DNA of 16,291 bases, taken from positions 1-16,291 of the forward strand of contig DASQBT010000208.1 in assembly GCA_035635075.1 (NCBI GenBank), read 5' to 3'. Both the position numbers and the translations under genes were made by a program. The DNA comes from DASQBT01 sp035635075 (GTDB lineage Bacteria; Pseudomonadota; Gammaproteobacteria; Burkholderiales; Thiobacillaceae). The notes below the pieces were generated by a model. The model was not told where the DNA came from. It did not search any database and saw nothing but the letters and a program-made list of their open reading frames with translations. Every line of letters begins with the position of its first letter. Positions within the stretch are counted from its first letter, which is position 1. Below are positions 1 through 7,571 of this stretch, in pieces.

Positions 1-2205
1 GGCTGCTGCACGCCCGGTTCCGCCGGCTGCCCGGCCAGGAGTTTGGATGAAACCTATGGCTTCGACTGGTGTCCGGGCGATCAGGAATTGCTCAAGTTTG
101 TCGGCAAGCCCGGCTATCGCGACCCGGCCTGCGACTTCAGGGATGCGCCGCCCAATCCCACCGATCCGGAAGGCCACCGGAAGGGGCGTGAGGACGCGTG
201 CAATCTTGCATTCGGCACGTCTGCCGGCGCCCTGGGCTATCGCAAGTTTCCCAACCCGCGCTTCGATGCCGCAGCATGGCAGAAACTCAACGGCCGTCTG
301 GGTTCCTGGGAAGGCTATGACCGTCGCAGGTCAGACGATCCGAACCGCTCCGATTACAAGGTGCGCAAGCTCGCCGACGGCTCTATCGAACCGCCCTTCC
401 TGATCGGCACCGCCTGCGGCTCGTGCCATATCGCGTTCAACCCCGCAAGGCCGCCCAAGGATCCCGAGCACCCGCAATGGGAGAACATCAGCGGCCTGGT
501 GGGCAACCAGTACATCCGCATTTCCGAGATCATGGTGTCGGGCATGTCGAAAGACGATCTGCTGTGGCAAGTATTTTCCCATGCACGGCCCGGCACGTCG
601 GACACTTCGGCGATTCCCAATGACCAGGTCAACAATGCCGGCAGCATCAATGCGCTGATCAATATTGCGCAGCGCCCCACCTTTGCCAACGAGGACGTGA
701 TGCGCTGGCGCAAGACTGGCTCCTGTTCAACCGGCGCCACGGAAGACACGTGCTGGTGCGAGCCGGGCAAGCCGGGCAAGTGCTGGGAGAGAAGTCTCAA
801 GAAGGAAACCGTTCATCACATCCTCAAGGGCGGCGAGGACTCCATCGGCGCGCTGGGCGCGATCCAGCGCGTGTATTTCAACATCGGCTCATGCTCCGAG
901 CAATGCTGGGTGAATCACCTGACCGACCTGCGCCAGCTTGACCCCAGTGCGCGCAACTTCGGCCAGACCCCGTTCGACATCGGCCAGTGCCGGCGCGATT
1001 GTCCGAATTTCCGGGCGATCGAGGACAGGCTGACCAACGTGCTTGATTTCTTTTTGACCGCGCCTGAAGGCCAGGCCAAGGATTTGCGTGAGGCACGCGA
1101 AAACCAGCGCAAGCAAATCAAGCCCGGGGCCAGCTACCAGTATGACGACCTGGTGGCGGATCTGGAGAAGCAGTTCGGCAAGGACTCGGTCAGCCGCGGT
1201 CAGAAGGTATTCGCCGAAAACTGCGCGCGCTGCCATTCGAGCGGCAAGCCGCCGTTCGAGGCCATCGACTTCCGTGCCATCGATGCCAAGACCGGCTTGC
1301 GCGCCGACTGGATGGGCAATGATGTTCCCACCCCGGTTACCGAGGTCGGCACCTATCGCTGCCGGGCACTGCATTCCAACCACCTGCGCGGCCACATCTG
1401 GGACCAGTTCGCGGATGACAACTATCACAGCCGCCCGGTGGTGGAAGGCATCCTGGAACCGCACGACGGCGGCCGGGGGTATTACCGGAATATTTCCCTG
1501 CTCAACCTGTGGGCGCATGCACCGTTCCTGCATAACAATTCCGTCGGCCCCGAGCTTTGCGGCTGGGGCGGCGACAAATCCAATCCCTATGAGTTCTATC
1601 GCGCAAGCTATGTCGACGCGAGCCGGGCCGGTCTGCCGCCGCTGCCCAAAGACAAGCAGCCCGCGTGCTGGAAATACGATCCCAGCGTGGAAGGCCGCTT
1701 CAAACTTTATGTGGCGTCGATGCAGGATCTGCTGCACCCCGCGCAGCGCGTGCCCAAGGTCACCAAGCTGGACGAGGACATCGTGCTGGATATCGGCCCG
1801 AGGATTTTCGACGGTACGGAAGAGAAGAAGCTGATCGGCTTCACCGTGCGGGTGCCAGCGGGCGGTAACGCGGGCGATGTCGGCAACTTCCAGCACAAGG
1901 CCTTCATTGTCGATCTGGTGACCGCCAAATTGAAACCTGCGGAGTTGGAGGCCAGGCTCGCAAAGCGGCTGCCCGCCGACGAAGCGAAGAAGCTCGCCGC
2001 CGAAATGCAACGCATCGGCACCGCCATCGCTGCCGACCCTGACCGACTGGTAGATGTGGTGAGGGAAGCCCGTGCGCGTACGCCCAGCCTGTGGCAGGTT
2101 TACAGCTCCTGCACCGATGAGATCGAAAATGAGGGCCATCGTTTCGGCGAGGATCTGCCCGAAGCCGACAAGAAGGCCCTGATCGCCTTCCTGGCGACCC
2201 TTTAA
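1..2205 (+). CDS. Cysteine-rich di-haem c-type cytochrome, RoxA/CCP-like (5' partial)
   Basis: The reading frame is open from the first base, so the gene begins before the window and its signal peptide is not visible. A TTG at 43 is not a convincing start because the AGGAG at 37-41 lies only one base before it. Two covalent haem sites are seen: CGSCH (nt 415-429) and CARCH (nt 1222-1236). A late APFLHNNSVGP segment and the ending LPEADKKALIAFLATL match the C-terminal pattern of the two paralogous cytochromes downstream. These traits fit the large di-haem family that includes MauG/CCP-type peroxidases and RoxA-type rubber oxygenases, which act in the periplasm or outside the cell. Substrate cannot be read from sequence. 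A cysteine cluster between about nt 721 and 1005 suggests extra disulfides and is absent from the paralogs. The next gene starts 11 bp after its stop. Haem protein: near certain. RoxA-like: probable. Confidence 0.85.
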   Translation, partial: GCCTPGSAGCPARSLDETYGFDWCPGDQELLKFVGKPGYRDPACDFRDAPPNPTDPEGHRKGREDACNLAFGTSAGALGYRKFPNPRFDAAAWQKLNGRLGSWEGYDRRRSDDPNRSDYKVRKLADGSIEPPFLIGTACGSCHIAFNPARPPKDPEHPQWENISGLVGNQYIRISEIMVSGMSKDDLLWQVFSHARPGTSDTSAIPNDQVNNAGSINALINIAQRPTFANEDVMRWRKTGSCSTGATEDTCWCEPGKPGKCWERSLKKETVHHILKGGEDSIGALGAIQRVYFNIGSCSEQCWVNHLTDLRQLDPSARNFGQTPFDIGQCRRDCPNFRAIEDRLTNVLDFFLTAPEGQAKDLREARENQRKQIKPGASYQYDDLVADLEKQFGKDSVSRGQKVFAENCARCHSSGKPPFEAIDFRAIDAKTGLRADWMGNDVPTPVTEVGTYRCRALHSNHLRGHIWDQFADDNYHSRPVVEGILEPHDGGRGYYRNISLLNLWAHAPFLHNNSVGPELCGWGGDKSNPYEFYRASYVDASRAGLPPLPKDKQPACWKYDPSVEGRFKLYVASMQDLLHPAQRVPKVTKLDEDIVLDIGPRIFDGTEEKKLIGFTVRVPAGGNAGDVGNFQHKAFIVDLVTAKLKPAELEARLAKRLPADEAKKLAAEMQRIGTAIAADPDRLVDVVREARARTPSLWQVYSSCTDEIENEGHRFGEDLPEADKKALIAFLATL

Positions 2206-2206
2206 T

Positions 2207-2211
2207 GGAGG
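2207..2211 (+). promoter_or_regulatory. Ribosome binding site of the lipoprotein gene
   Basis: GGAGG lies 5 bases before the ATG at 2217. It decides between two in-frame ATGs (2205 and 2217), because the upstream one overlaps the preceding stop and has no such site. Confidence 0.7.
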
Positions 2212-2216
2212 CAAGA

Positions 2217-3098
2217 ATGAAAACGCCCACCGCGCTGCTGATTGCCTCGCTGGCACTTGTCACCGCACTGGCCGGATGCGACCGGATCAAGGCGATGTTT
2301 CAAGCCAAGCCGGACATCAGATTCGCGCCGTATGGCGAGAGCTACGCCGATAAGCCGGATTTCGCCCAGGTCGAATACCATTACCCTATCCCGCTCGCGC
2401 AACTGGCAAAAGTCACTCCCGAATACCTCGCCACCCTGGATCAGGAACAGCTGGACCAGATCTACGCGCGCCTCACTGCGGGTCCCATTCCGGATGGGCC
2501 GTTTGACGGCCAGGTGGTTTTCCCGCGTGGCAGCTCGGGCAGGATACGCGCGGCGGAAATCGTCGGAGGCCTGAAGGGGCTGGCGGTTAACGTTAAAGGC
2601 AAGAAACTGGAAATTCTTGCGGAGCAGCTATGGAAAGGCAAGGTCTTCTACCGTAAGGAGCGCATCCTGCGCAACCGCATCCAGGACTTGGCCGTGCTGC
2701 GGCCCATCATCGGTCCCGGTGAGATTCCCAAGATCGACGTGGATGGCAAGGACGCCTGGTTGCTGTTTCCGGCAAAGCTCTATTGCGGCGAGAGCCTGAT
2801 CGATTCGCGGCGCGAATCGATCATCATTGACTACGCCTTCACCGACGATCTCCCTGGTTACCGTGAAAACCCTGATTTCCTCGCCGGCCGCCGCGGGCTC
2901 CGGGTGCGCGATGAAATCCGCATGGTGCGGCCCGGCCTCTATCTGGGCCGCGCCTATATGGATCATGTTTTCGTACTGGATTTCATTCTCTACAACAAGG
3001 AGGTGGCGAAGGCGGGCGAAGCCGCATTTCTCGCCGGCCAAGTCCCTGAAGATTGCTGGAGCGGCACGCAGAAGCGGGTGGTAGCAATGCGGAACTAG
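2217..3098 (+). CDS. Putative lipoprotein of unknown function in cytochrome operon
   Basis: A 293-aa protein with a classic lipoprotein signal: a short Lys N-terminus, a hydrophobic stretch and a lipobox LAGC with Cys at about residue 21, followed by Asp. In enteric bacteria Asp after the Cys favours inner-membrane retention; whether this rule holds here is unknown. The mature part has no motif I recognise. It carries a Gly/Pro-rich segment (AGPIPDGPFDGQVVF) and a later segment MVRPGLYLGRAY, which could belong to a beta-rich lipid- or ligand-binding fold, but this is only an impression. ATG 2217 was chosen for its GGAGG site. The gene lies between two haem proteins, 11 bp after the first and 27 bp before the next. 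A role as membrane-bound partner or assembly factor of the cytochromes is inferred from context only. Confidence 0.8.
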   Translation: MKTPTALLIASLALVTALAGCDRIKAMFQAKPDIRFAPYGESYADKPDFAQVEYHYPIPLAQLAKVTPEYLATLDQEQLDQIYARLTAGPIPDGPFDGQVVFPRGSSGRIRAAEIVGGLKGLAVNVKGKKLEILAEQLWKGKVFYRKERILRNRIQDLAVLRPIIGPGEIPKIDVDGKDAWLLFPAKLYCGESLIDSRRESIIIDYAFTDDLPGYRENPDFLAGRRGLRVRDEIRMVRPGLYLGRAYMDHVFVLDFILYNKEVAKAGEAAFLAGQVPEDCWSGTQKRVVAMRN

Positions 3099-3125
3099 GG
3101 CGTATCAGCAGGCCCTCGACCAGCC

Positions 3126-5126
3126 ATGCGACGTGCAGGGACGGTACTCATGTTACTCGGTGCACTTATTTCTTGTTGCAATCTGGCGAAGGCGGGCGAT
3201 GACCTGCCACCAATCGGTCGTTCACGTTTCGATTATTTGATCGGCAAAGGAGCCGTACCCTTTCCCTTTGCCCGTCTGGTGGCACAGCTTGGCGCGCAGT
3301 TGCAGTCGCAGCCGGGAAACCTTTCGCCGCTGAAGATCACCTTCATCCCGCTGGGCCGTTCATTGCAGCGCAGTGCGGCCGCGCCGGATTTCTTCAGGTA
3401 TCCACGTGTTGTGGTGGCCGTGGACGGTCATGCCAGGCCGGGGGCCGCGCCCCTGCATGACCGGCTGTTTCTCGGCTACCAGGAAAAGACCGGCATCCTG
3501 GAGGTCATCAGTTACAACGAAGCCGCAGGGCGTTTCGAATTCCAGGTGGTGCGCGATTACCGCGCGGGTAGGCGGCCCCAGGTACGCTACGCCCGCCGCG
3601 CACTGTGCCTCGCCTGTCACCAGAACGCGGCACCGATCTTTGCCCGGCCGTTGTGGGACGAGACTTCCGCCAACCCTGCCGTTGCCGATCGACTGCGGTC
3701 CAGCCGGCGCGATTTTTATGGTCTCAAGCTCACTGGCACCGATGTCGCCTATTTCATCGCTGCCGCAGCCGAGCGTGCCAATCTGTTCCAGGTGTGGCAG
3801 CGGCTTTGGCGCGATGGATGCGGTCCGGGAGGCGAGGGCCAGCGCTGCCGCCGTGATTGGTTCGATGCGGCATTGCGTTATGCCCTGAGCGGCGTGCTGC
3901 CCCCAGTGGACGAAGTTCGCAGTTTTGCGGTGCTGCAATCGCGCTGGGCTCGGTTGTGGCCCCGAGGCTTGGCCATTCCCAATCCCGACATTCCCAACCG
4001 CAATCCTTTCACGCCCGTCGTCGATGACCTGTCACGGCAGCGCGATGATCTGCCGGCCACACTTGCACAACTGGCGCACATTCCGGCGCAGTTCGAGCCG
4101 CTCAATGTGCGCCCGCCGCTGGAGACCTGGATCGGGGCGGAGCCTCCGCGGCTTGCCGCAGGCTTGGCCAACCTTTTGAACGCCGCCGATGTCCGGGCGC
4201 TCGATGATGCGTTGGCGTCTTCGCCCAAACCTGCATCGGCGCAGCAATTGATCCTGCCCTGCCGCCTGACGCGCAAGCCGGGGGCGCGCATACGCTTTGA
4301 CTGTGCCAGCGCGCGACATCGCTTTAGCGGCGCCTGGACCATGCGAGCCCGAGGCCGCGCGAGCGGACGGGTGGACCGCCTGCAGCTGACGGATGCCAAT
4401 ACCGCCCCGAACCTGGCCCTGCAAGGGCGCAGCCGTGTCGCGGCGCGTCGGCTGCTGGCTGACTTTACCGCCTGGCGCGCCGGCCTGCACGCCCGATTGA
4501 GCGACGGCCGTCTGCTGAAAAGCATTCACTTCAGCGGCACGGACAGCCGCGGCGAAGTCAGCCTGCGCCTGCGCGACGACTATGCGATGGTGCGCACTGC
4601 CTTGCTTGAACAGCATGCCAGCGATAACACCGCGTTCGACTCCGGAGTCTGGATGACCGCGCTGAGGCGTGAATTTAGCCCTCACGCAAGCTGGCGCATC
4701 GCAGAGCAACTTCCGCCGATTCAACTGGACCCCCCCGTCACCCACCCAAGCTCCGGCAGTGCGGTGCAGTTTGATCGCCACTGCGGCCAGTGCCATAACA
4801 CCAGCGAGCGCTTCCCGCCCAACTTTCTGCATGGCGATACAGCGATCCTCGACCGCCAACTCGATCAATGTGCCGAACGCATCTATTACCGCCTGAGCAT
4901 GTGGCAGTTGCCGGAGTCTCGGCGCGGCAAGACACCCATGCCGCCCCCGGCGGTGCTTGCCACACGCGGTCTCAGTGCCGATGAGTGGGCACATTCAGGC
5001 CAGTTGGCATCGCTGGTCGATGACATGCGTGGGCGTCTTCATGCCCAGGGAGAGCAGCCCGATTCGGTGCTGGCGCGCCCGTTCGAACAATTGCGTAGTT
5101 GCCTGCCCGTCACCGCCAACCACTGA
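3126..5126 (+). CDS. Exported 666-aa protein with two c-type haem sites
   Basis: The N-terminus has two arginines, a hydrophobic core and either a lipobox-like LISC or a cleavage site after AKA near residue 24, so it is exported and possibly a lipoprotein. Two haem sites are seen: CLACH (residues 161-165) and CGQCH (553-557), nearly 390 residues apart. A TPMPPP segment with Met605 could supply a distal haem ligand for the second site. It lacks the LHNxS signature of the other cytochromes, so it is probably a different family; I do not recognise it. The second haem domain is short and C-terminal, like a class I cytochrome c. No clear ribosome site precedes ATG 3126. A second in-frame ATG at 3150 has GGGACGG just upstream and could be the true start, with a signal peptide shorter by 8 residues. 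The lipase gene follows after 15 bp. Confidence 0.82.
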   Translation: MRRAGTVLMLLGALISCCNLAKAGDDLPPIGRSRFDYLIGKGAVPFPFARLVAQLGAQLQSQPGNLSPLKITFIPLGRSLQRSAAAPDFFRYPRVVVAVDGHARPGAAPLHDRLFLGYQEKTGILEVISYNEAAGRFEFQVVRDYRAGRRPQVRYARRALCLACHQNAAPIFARPLWDETSANPAVADRLRSSRRDFYGLKLTGTDVAYFIAAAAERANLFQVWQRLWRDGCGPGGEGQRCRRDWFDAALRYALSGVLPPVDEVRSFAVLQSRWARLWPRGLAIPNPDIPNRNPFTPVVDDLSRQRDDLPATLAQLAHIPAQFEPLNVRPPLETWIGAEPPRLAAGLANLLNAADVRALDDALASSPKPASAQQLILPCRLTRKPGARIRFDCASARHRFSGAWTMRARGRASGRVDRLQLTDANTAPNLALQGRSRVAARRLLADFTAWRAGLHARLSDGRLLKSIHFSGTDSRGEVSLRLRDDYAMVRTALLEQHASDNTAFDSGVWMTALRREFSPHASWRIAEQLPPIQLDPPVTHPSSGSAVQFDRHCGQCHNTSERFPPNFLHGDTAILDRQLDQCAERIYYRLSMWQLPESRRGKTPMPPPAVLATRGLSADEWAHSGQLASLVDDMRGRLHAQGEQPDSVLARPFEQLRSCLPVTANH

Positions 5127-5141
5127 CCACCGAGGAGAGCC

Positions 5142-5948
5142 ATGCCCACCCTTCCTTTCGACAACTTCCAGCCGGCGACGGCTTATTATCATCCGGACAA
5201 TGCGGTTGCCCTGGCCCACGCTGCGAGCCTGGCCTACAACGAACCGGCCGACATCACGAACTCTGCGCTCCTGTGGGGTTTTCCCCGCTGCGCCTTTCTG
5301 GACAGACGCGAGACCCAGGCCTATGTCATGGCCAATGATCAGGCCATCGTGGTGGCGTTTCGCGGCACCCAGCCGGACAAACTGCTGGACTGGATGAGCG
5401 ATCTCGACACCCTGTTCACAACCGGGCCATTCGGTCTGGTGCACAGCGGTTTCAATCTGGCGCTGTCCCGTGTATGGGACGAGTTGAATGCGTGTGTCGC
5501 ATCGTTTCAGGACCAGGGTCAGTCACTCTGGCTCACCGGGCACAGTCTGGGCGCCGCGCTGGCCAGCCTGGCAGCGGCGCGCTGGCGAGAGCTGGACAAG
5601 CCCGTGAATGGGCTTTACGACTTCGGTTCGCCGCGCGTCGGCGACCGGGTGTTCGAGCGTACGTTCGACCAGGACTTTGGCACGCGCAATTTCCGTTTCG
5701 TCAACAACGCCGATCTGGTCACGCGCGTACCGCTGCGTGCCATGGGTTACTCGCATGTAGGCACGCTGGCCTATTTCTCCGACAAGGGCGAATTGAGCGG
5801 CGATCCGGGCTGGTGGGATGCATTTCTCAACCGCATGAAGGTGCGCATCGAGGATCTCGGCTCGATGGGACCGGCCGACCTCAAGCAGCATTCGATCAAC
5901 GACTACATTGAGCTGTGCGAAAAGAACCGCACGGTCAACCCTTACTGA
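5142..5948 (+). CDS. Class 3 lipase (alpha/beta hydrolase)
   Basis: A 268-aa protein of the Lipase_3 (triacylglycerol lipase-like) family, which hydrolyses carboxylic ester bonds of lipids. The nucleophile elbow GHSLG is at residues 133-137 with Ser135. Asp191 in NNADLVTRVP and His250 in KQHSINDY sit where the family's Asp and His are expected, so the triad looks intact. The oxyanion region AFRGTQ (72-77) and FGSPRVGD (161-168) are also typical. There is no signal peptide or lipobox, unlike its exported neighbours, so it is either cytoplasmic or exported by another route. A strong site (GAGGAG, 5132-5137) precedes the ATG. It sits inside the cytochrome operon, 15 bp after one haem protein and 7 bp before the next, which suggests a shared lipid- or ester-type substrate. 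The true substrate is unknown. Confidence 0.9.
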   Translation: MPTLPFDNFQPATAYYHPDNAVALAHAASLAYNEPADITNSALLWGFPRCAFLDRRETQAYVMANDQAIVVAFRGTQPDKLLDWMSDLDTLFTTGPFGLVHSGFNLALSRVWDELNACVASFQDQGQSLWLTGHSLGAALASLAAARWRELDKPVNGLYDFGSPRVGDRVFERTFDQDFGTRNFRFVNNADLVTRVPLRAMGYSHVGTLAYFSDKGELSGDPGWWDAFLNRMKVRIEDLGSMGPADLKQHSINDYIELCEKNRTVNPY

Positions 5949-5950
5949 GG
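5947..5950 (+). promoter_or_regulatory. Ribosome binding site deciding the start of the second cytochrome
   Basis: GAGG overlaps the lipase stop codon and lies 5 bases before ATG 5956. It favours 5956 over the in-frame ATG at 5908, which would overlap the lipase gene by 41 bases and add a polar stretch before the membrane anchor. Confidence 0.6.
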
Positions 5951-5955
5951 CGGCC

Positions 5956-7440
5956 ATGTCAACGTCCAATGCCGATTCCCGCAGCGCCTGCCGTTTCTAC
6001 CTGTGGATGGCCGTCGCCCTAATCGCCTTCACCGGACTGGCCGCCTGGATGCGTTTTGGCGCCGACCGCCCGGTAAGCTACGCAGATCCGCTGGAGCATT
6101 TCAAATACGGCTCAACCGGAGGCGAGCGCAACATGGGATTTCCGTTCTGGATCTGGAAGGTGCTGCCCGAGGTCTGTGCCGACTACCTGCCGGGAAAGGG
6201 ATTCGAATCCCTGGGCTTCATCTACGAACCCGGCAAGGACTTGCCGGTGGGCATGTCCCGGCGCCGCCACATGGGCATAGACCGCGTGTTTCTCAACTGC
6301 GCCGTATGCCACAGTTCGACCGTGCGGACTAAGCCGGATGCAAAACCCATGCTGGTCTTGGGCATGCCCGCCAACCGGCTCGATCTGATGGGCTTCCAGA
6401 AATTCATCTATCGGTGCATGGCGGACCGTCGCTTCACCCCGAACCAGGTCGTTCCCCGCATCGAGGCTCAGACCGGGAAGCTGGGCCTGCTCGACAGCCT
6501 GGTGGTCTATCCGCTGGGTGTGCATCTGATGCGCGACGGTGTGTTCGGCCTGATCGGACGTTTACGCTTCATCTTCACGGAGCCGGACTGGGGGCCGGGC
6601 CGGGTCGACACCTTCAACTCCGCCAAGGCCATCTTCAATTTCCCGATCGAAGGGCTGCCCAGGCAGGAAATGCGCGGCTACTCCGATTTTCCGGCGATCT
6701 GGAACCAGAACAAGAAGCGCGGCATGCAACTGCACTGGGACGGCAACAATGACAAGGTGGAAGAACGCAATCTGTCGGCCGCTTTCGGTACTGGTGCCAC
6801 ACCCAAGCTGATCGACCACGCGTCCATGGCGCGCATCGAAGCTTTTATCGGCCAGGCGCAGCCGCCCGCCTTCAGCCAGAGCTTCCCGATCGACAAGGCG
6901 CTGGCTGGCCGGGGACAGGTCCTCTACCAGAAATACTGCGCCGACTGCCATGGAGCAAGCGGCACGGATTTCAGCGGCAAGTATGTCGGAAAAGTGACGC
7001 CGATCGAGAAAATCGGCACCGATCGCGGTCGGCTGGACTCCTACACTTTGGAACTCGCGCAGAATCAGGGCATGCTCTATTCCGCCGATCCCCAGTATCG
7101 CTTCAGTCATTTCCGCAAGACCTATGGCTACGCCAACGCCCCCCTGGATGGAATCTGGCTGCGCGCACCCTACCTGCACAACGGCTCGGTGCCCACGCTT
7201 TGGGACTTGCTGCAGCCTGCGGCCAACCGCCCCAAGGTGTTCTGGCGCGGCGATGACTTGTACGACCCGAAGAAACTCGGCTTCGTTGCTGACCAGGCGG
7301 AGGAAGGTGAGCGGCGCTATTTTCGCTACGACACCGGCGTGCCGGGCAACGGCAACGGCGGACACGACGGCGAGGCTTATGGCACCGATCTGCCAGCTGC
7401 GGACAAATGGGCACTTATCGAGTATCTGAAAACTTTCTGA
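5956..7440 (+). CDS. Membrane-anchored di-haem cytochrome c, RoxA/CCP-like
   Basis: A 494-aa protein. A hydrophobic segment at about residues 15-33 acts as an N-terminal anchor or uncleaved signal, placing the rest in the periplasm. Two haem sites are seen: CAVCH (115-119) and CADCH (328-332). The C-terminal part has the signature APYLHNGSVPTLWDLL with His408, then VFWRGDDLYD and an ending of the DLPAADKWALIEYLKTF type. This arrangement is that of the di-haem cytochromes annotated as RoxA-like or cytochrome c peroxidase-like. RoxA proper cleaves polyisoprene, while relatives act on peroxide or have unknown substrates; nothing here fixes the reaction. It is a close paralog of the cytochrome at 7568-9025: first haem at the same residue number, second within one residue, and the same C-terminal blocks. 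That points to tandem duplication. Confidence 0.88.
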   Translation: MSTSNADSRSACRFYLWMAVALIAFTGLAAWMRFGADRPVSYADPLEHFKYGSTGGERNMGFPFWIWKVLPEVCADYLPGKGFESLGFIYEPGKDLPVGMSRRRHMGIDRVFLNCAVCHSSTVRTKPDAKPMLVLGMPANRLDLMGFQKFIYRCMADRRFTPNQVVPRIEAQTGKLGLLDSLVVYPLGVHLMRDGVFGLIGRLRFIFTEPDWGPGRVDTFNSAKAIFNFPIEGLPRQEMRGYSDFPAIWNQNKKRGMQLHWDGNNDKVEERNLSAAFGTGATPKLIDHASMARIEAFIGQAQPPAFSQSFPIDKALAGRGQVLYQKYCADCHGASGTDFSGKYVGKVTPIEKIGTDRGRLDSYTLELAQNQGMLYSADPQYRFSHFRKTYGYANAPLDGIWLRAPYLHNGSVPTLWDLLQPAANRPKVFWRGDDLYDPKKLGFVADQAEEGERRYFRYDTGVPGNGNGGHDGEAYGTDLPAADKWALIEYLKTF

Positions 7441-7457
7441 ATGGGAGGGACGACAAC

Positions 7458-7571
7458 ATGAGCAGTGGAGAGGGGCCCCCCGCAGTGGGGATTGGAGCGC
7501 CCGCGAATGCTGTCCGTCGCCGACAGCGGGGCGCCCGAACAGCCATGGATGCAACGGAGGCGACGGCATGA
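7458..7571 (+). CDS. Possible small ORF (37 aa) between the two cytochromes
   Basis: A 37-codon frame begins with ATG 7458, preceded by a strong purine run GGGAGGG (7443-7449) at 8 bases. It ends in a TGA (7569-7571) that overlaps the ATG of the next cytochrome as ATGA. The peptide is Ala/Gly/Pro-rich with an Arg cluster (VRRRQRGAR) and resembles nothing I know. It could be a leader peptide whose translation opens the hairpin within it and couples the two cytochromes. It could equally be chance, because the next gene has its own GGAGG site (7556-7560). Confidence 0.3.
   Translation: MSSGEGPPAVGIGAPANAVRRRQRGARTAMDATEATA
7497..7534 (+). repeat. Intercistronic hairpin between the two cytochromes
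   Basis: An inverted repeat with two stacked arms: GCGCCCGC (7497-7504) pairs with GCGGGGCGC (7526-7534, one bulge), and inside it CTGTC (7510-7514) pairs with GACAG (7522-7526), leaving a 7-base loop. The base at 7526 can serve only one arm. No T-run follows, so it is not an intrinsic terminator. It may set the relative expression of the two cistrons by mRNA stability or by affecting translation. Confidence 0.45.

Noticed and set aside
47..403. 118-codon frame starting at ATG 47 behind an AGGAG
   Set aside because: The ribosome-site spacing is good, but the frame is out of phase with the cytochrome, and its Arg/Pro/Ser-rich product is typical of a shadow.
889..2256. 455-codon open frame antisense to the first cytochrome
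   Set aside because: Shadow frame in GC-rich DNA; no motif, and the plus strand has haem sites and family signatures.
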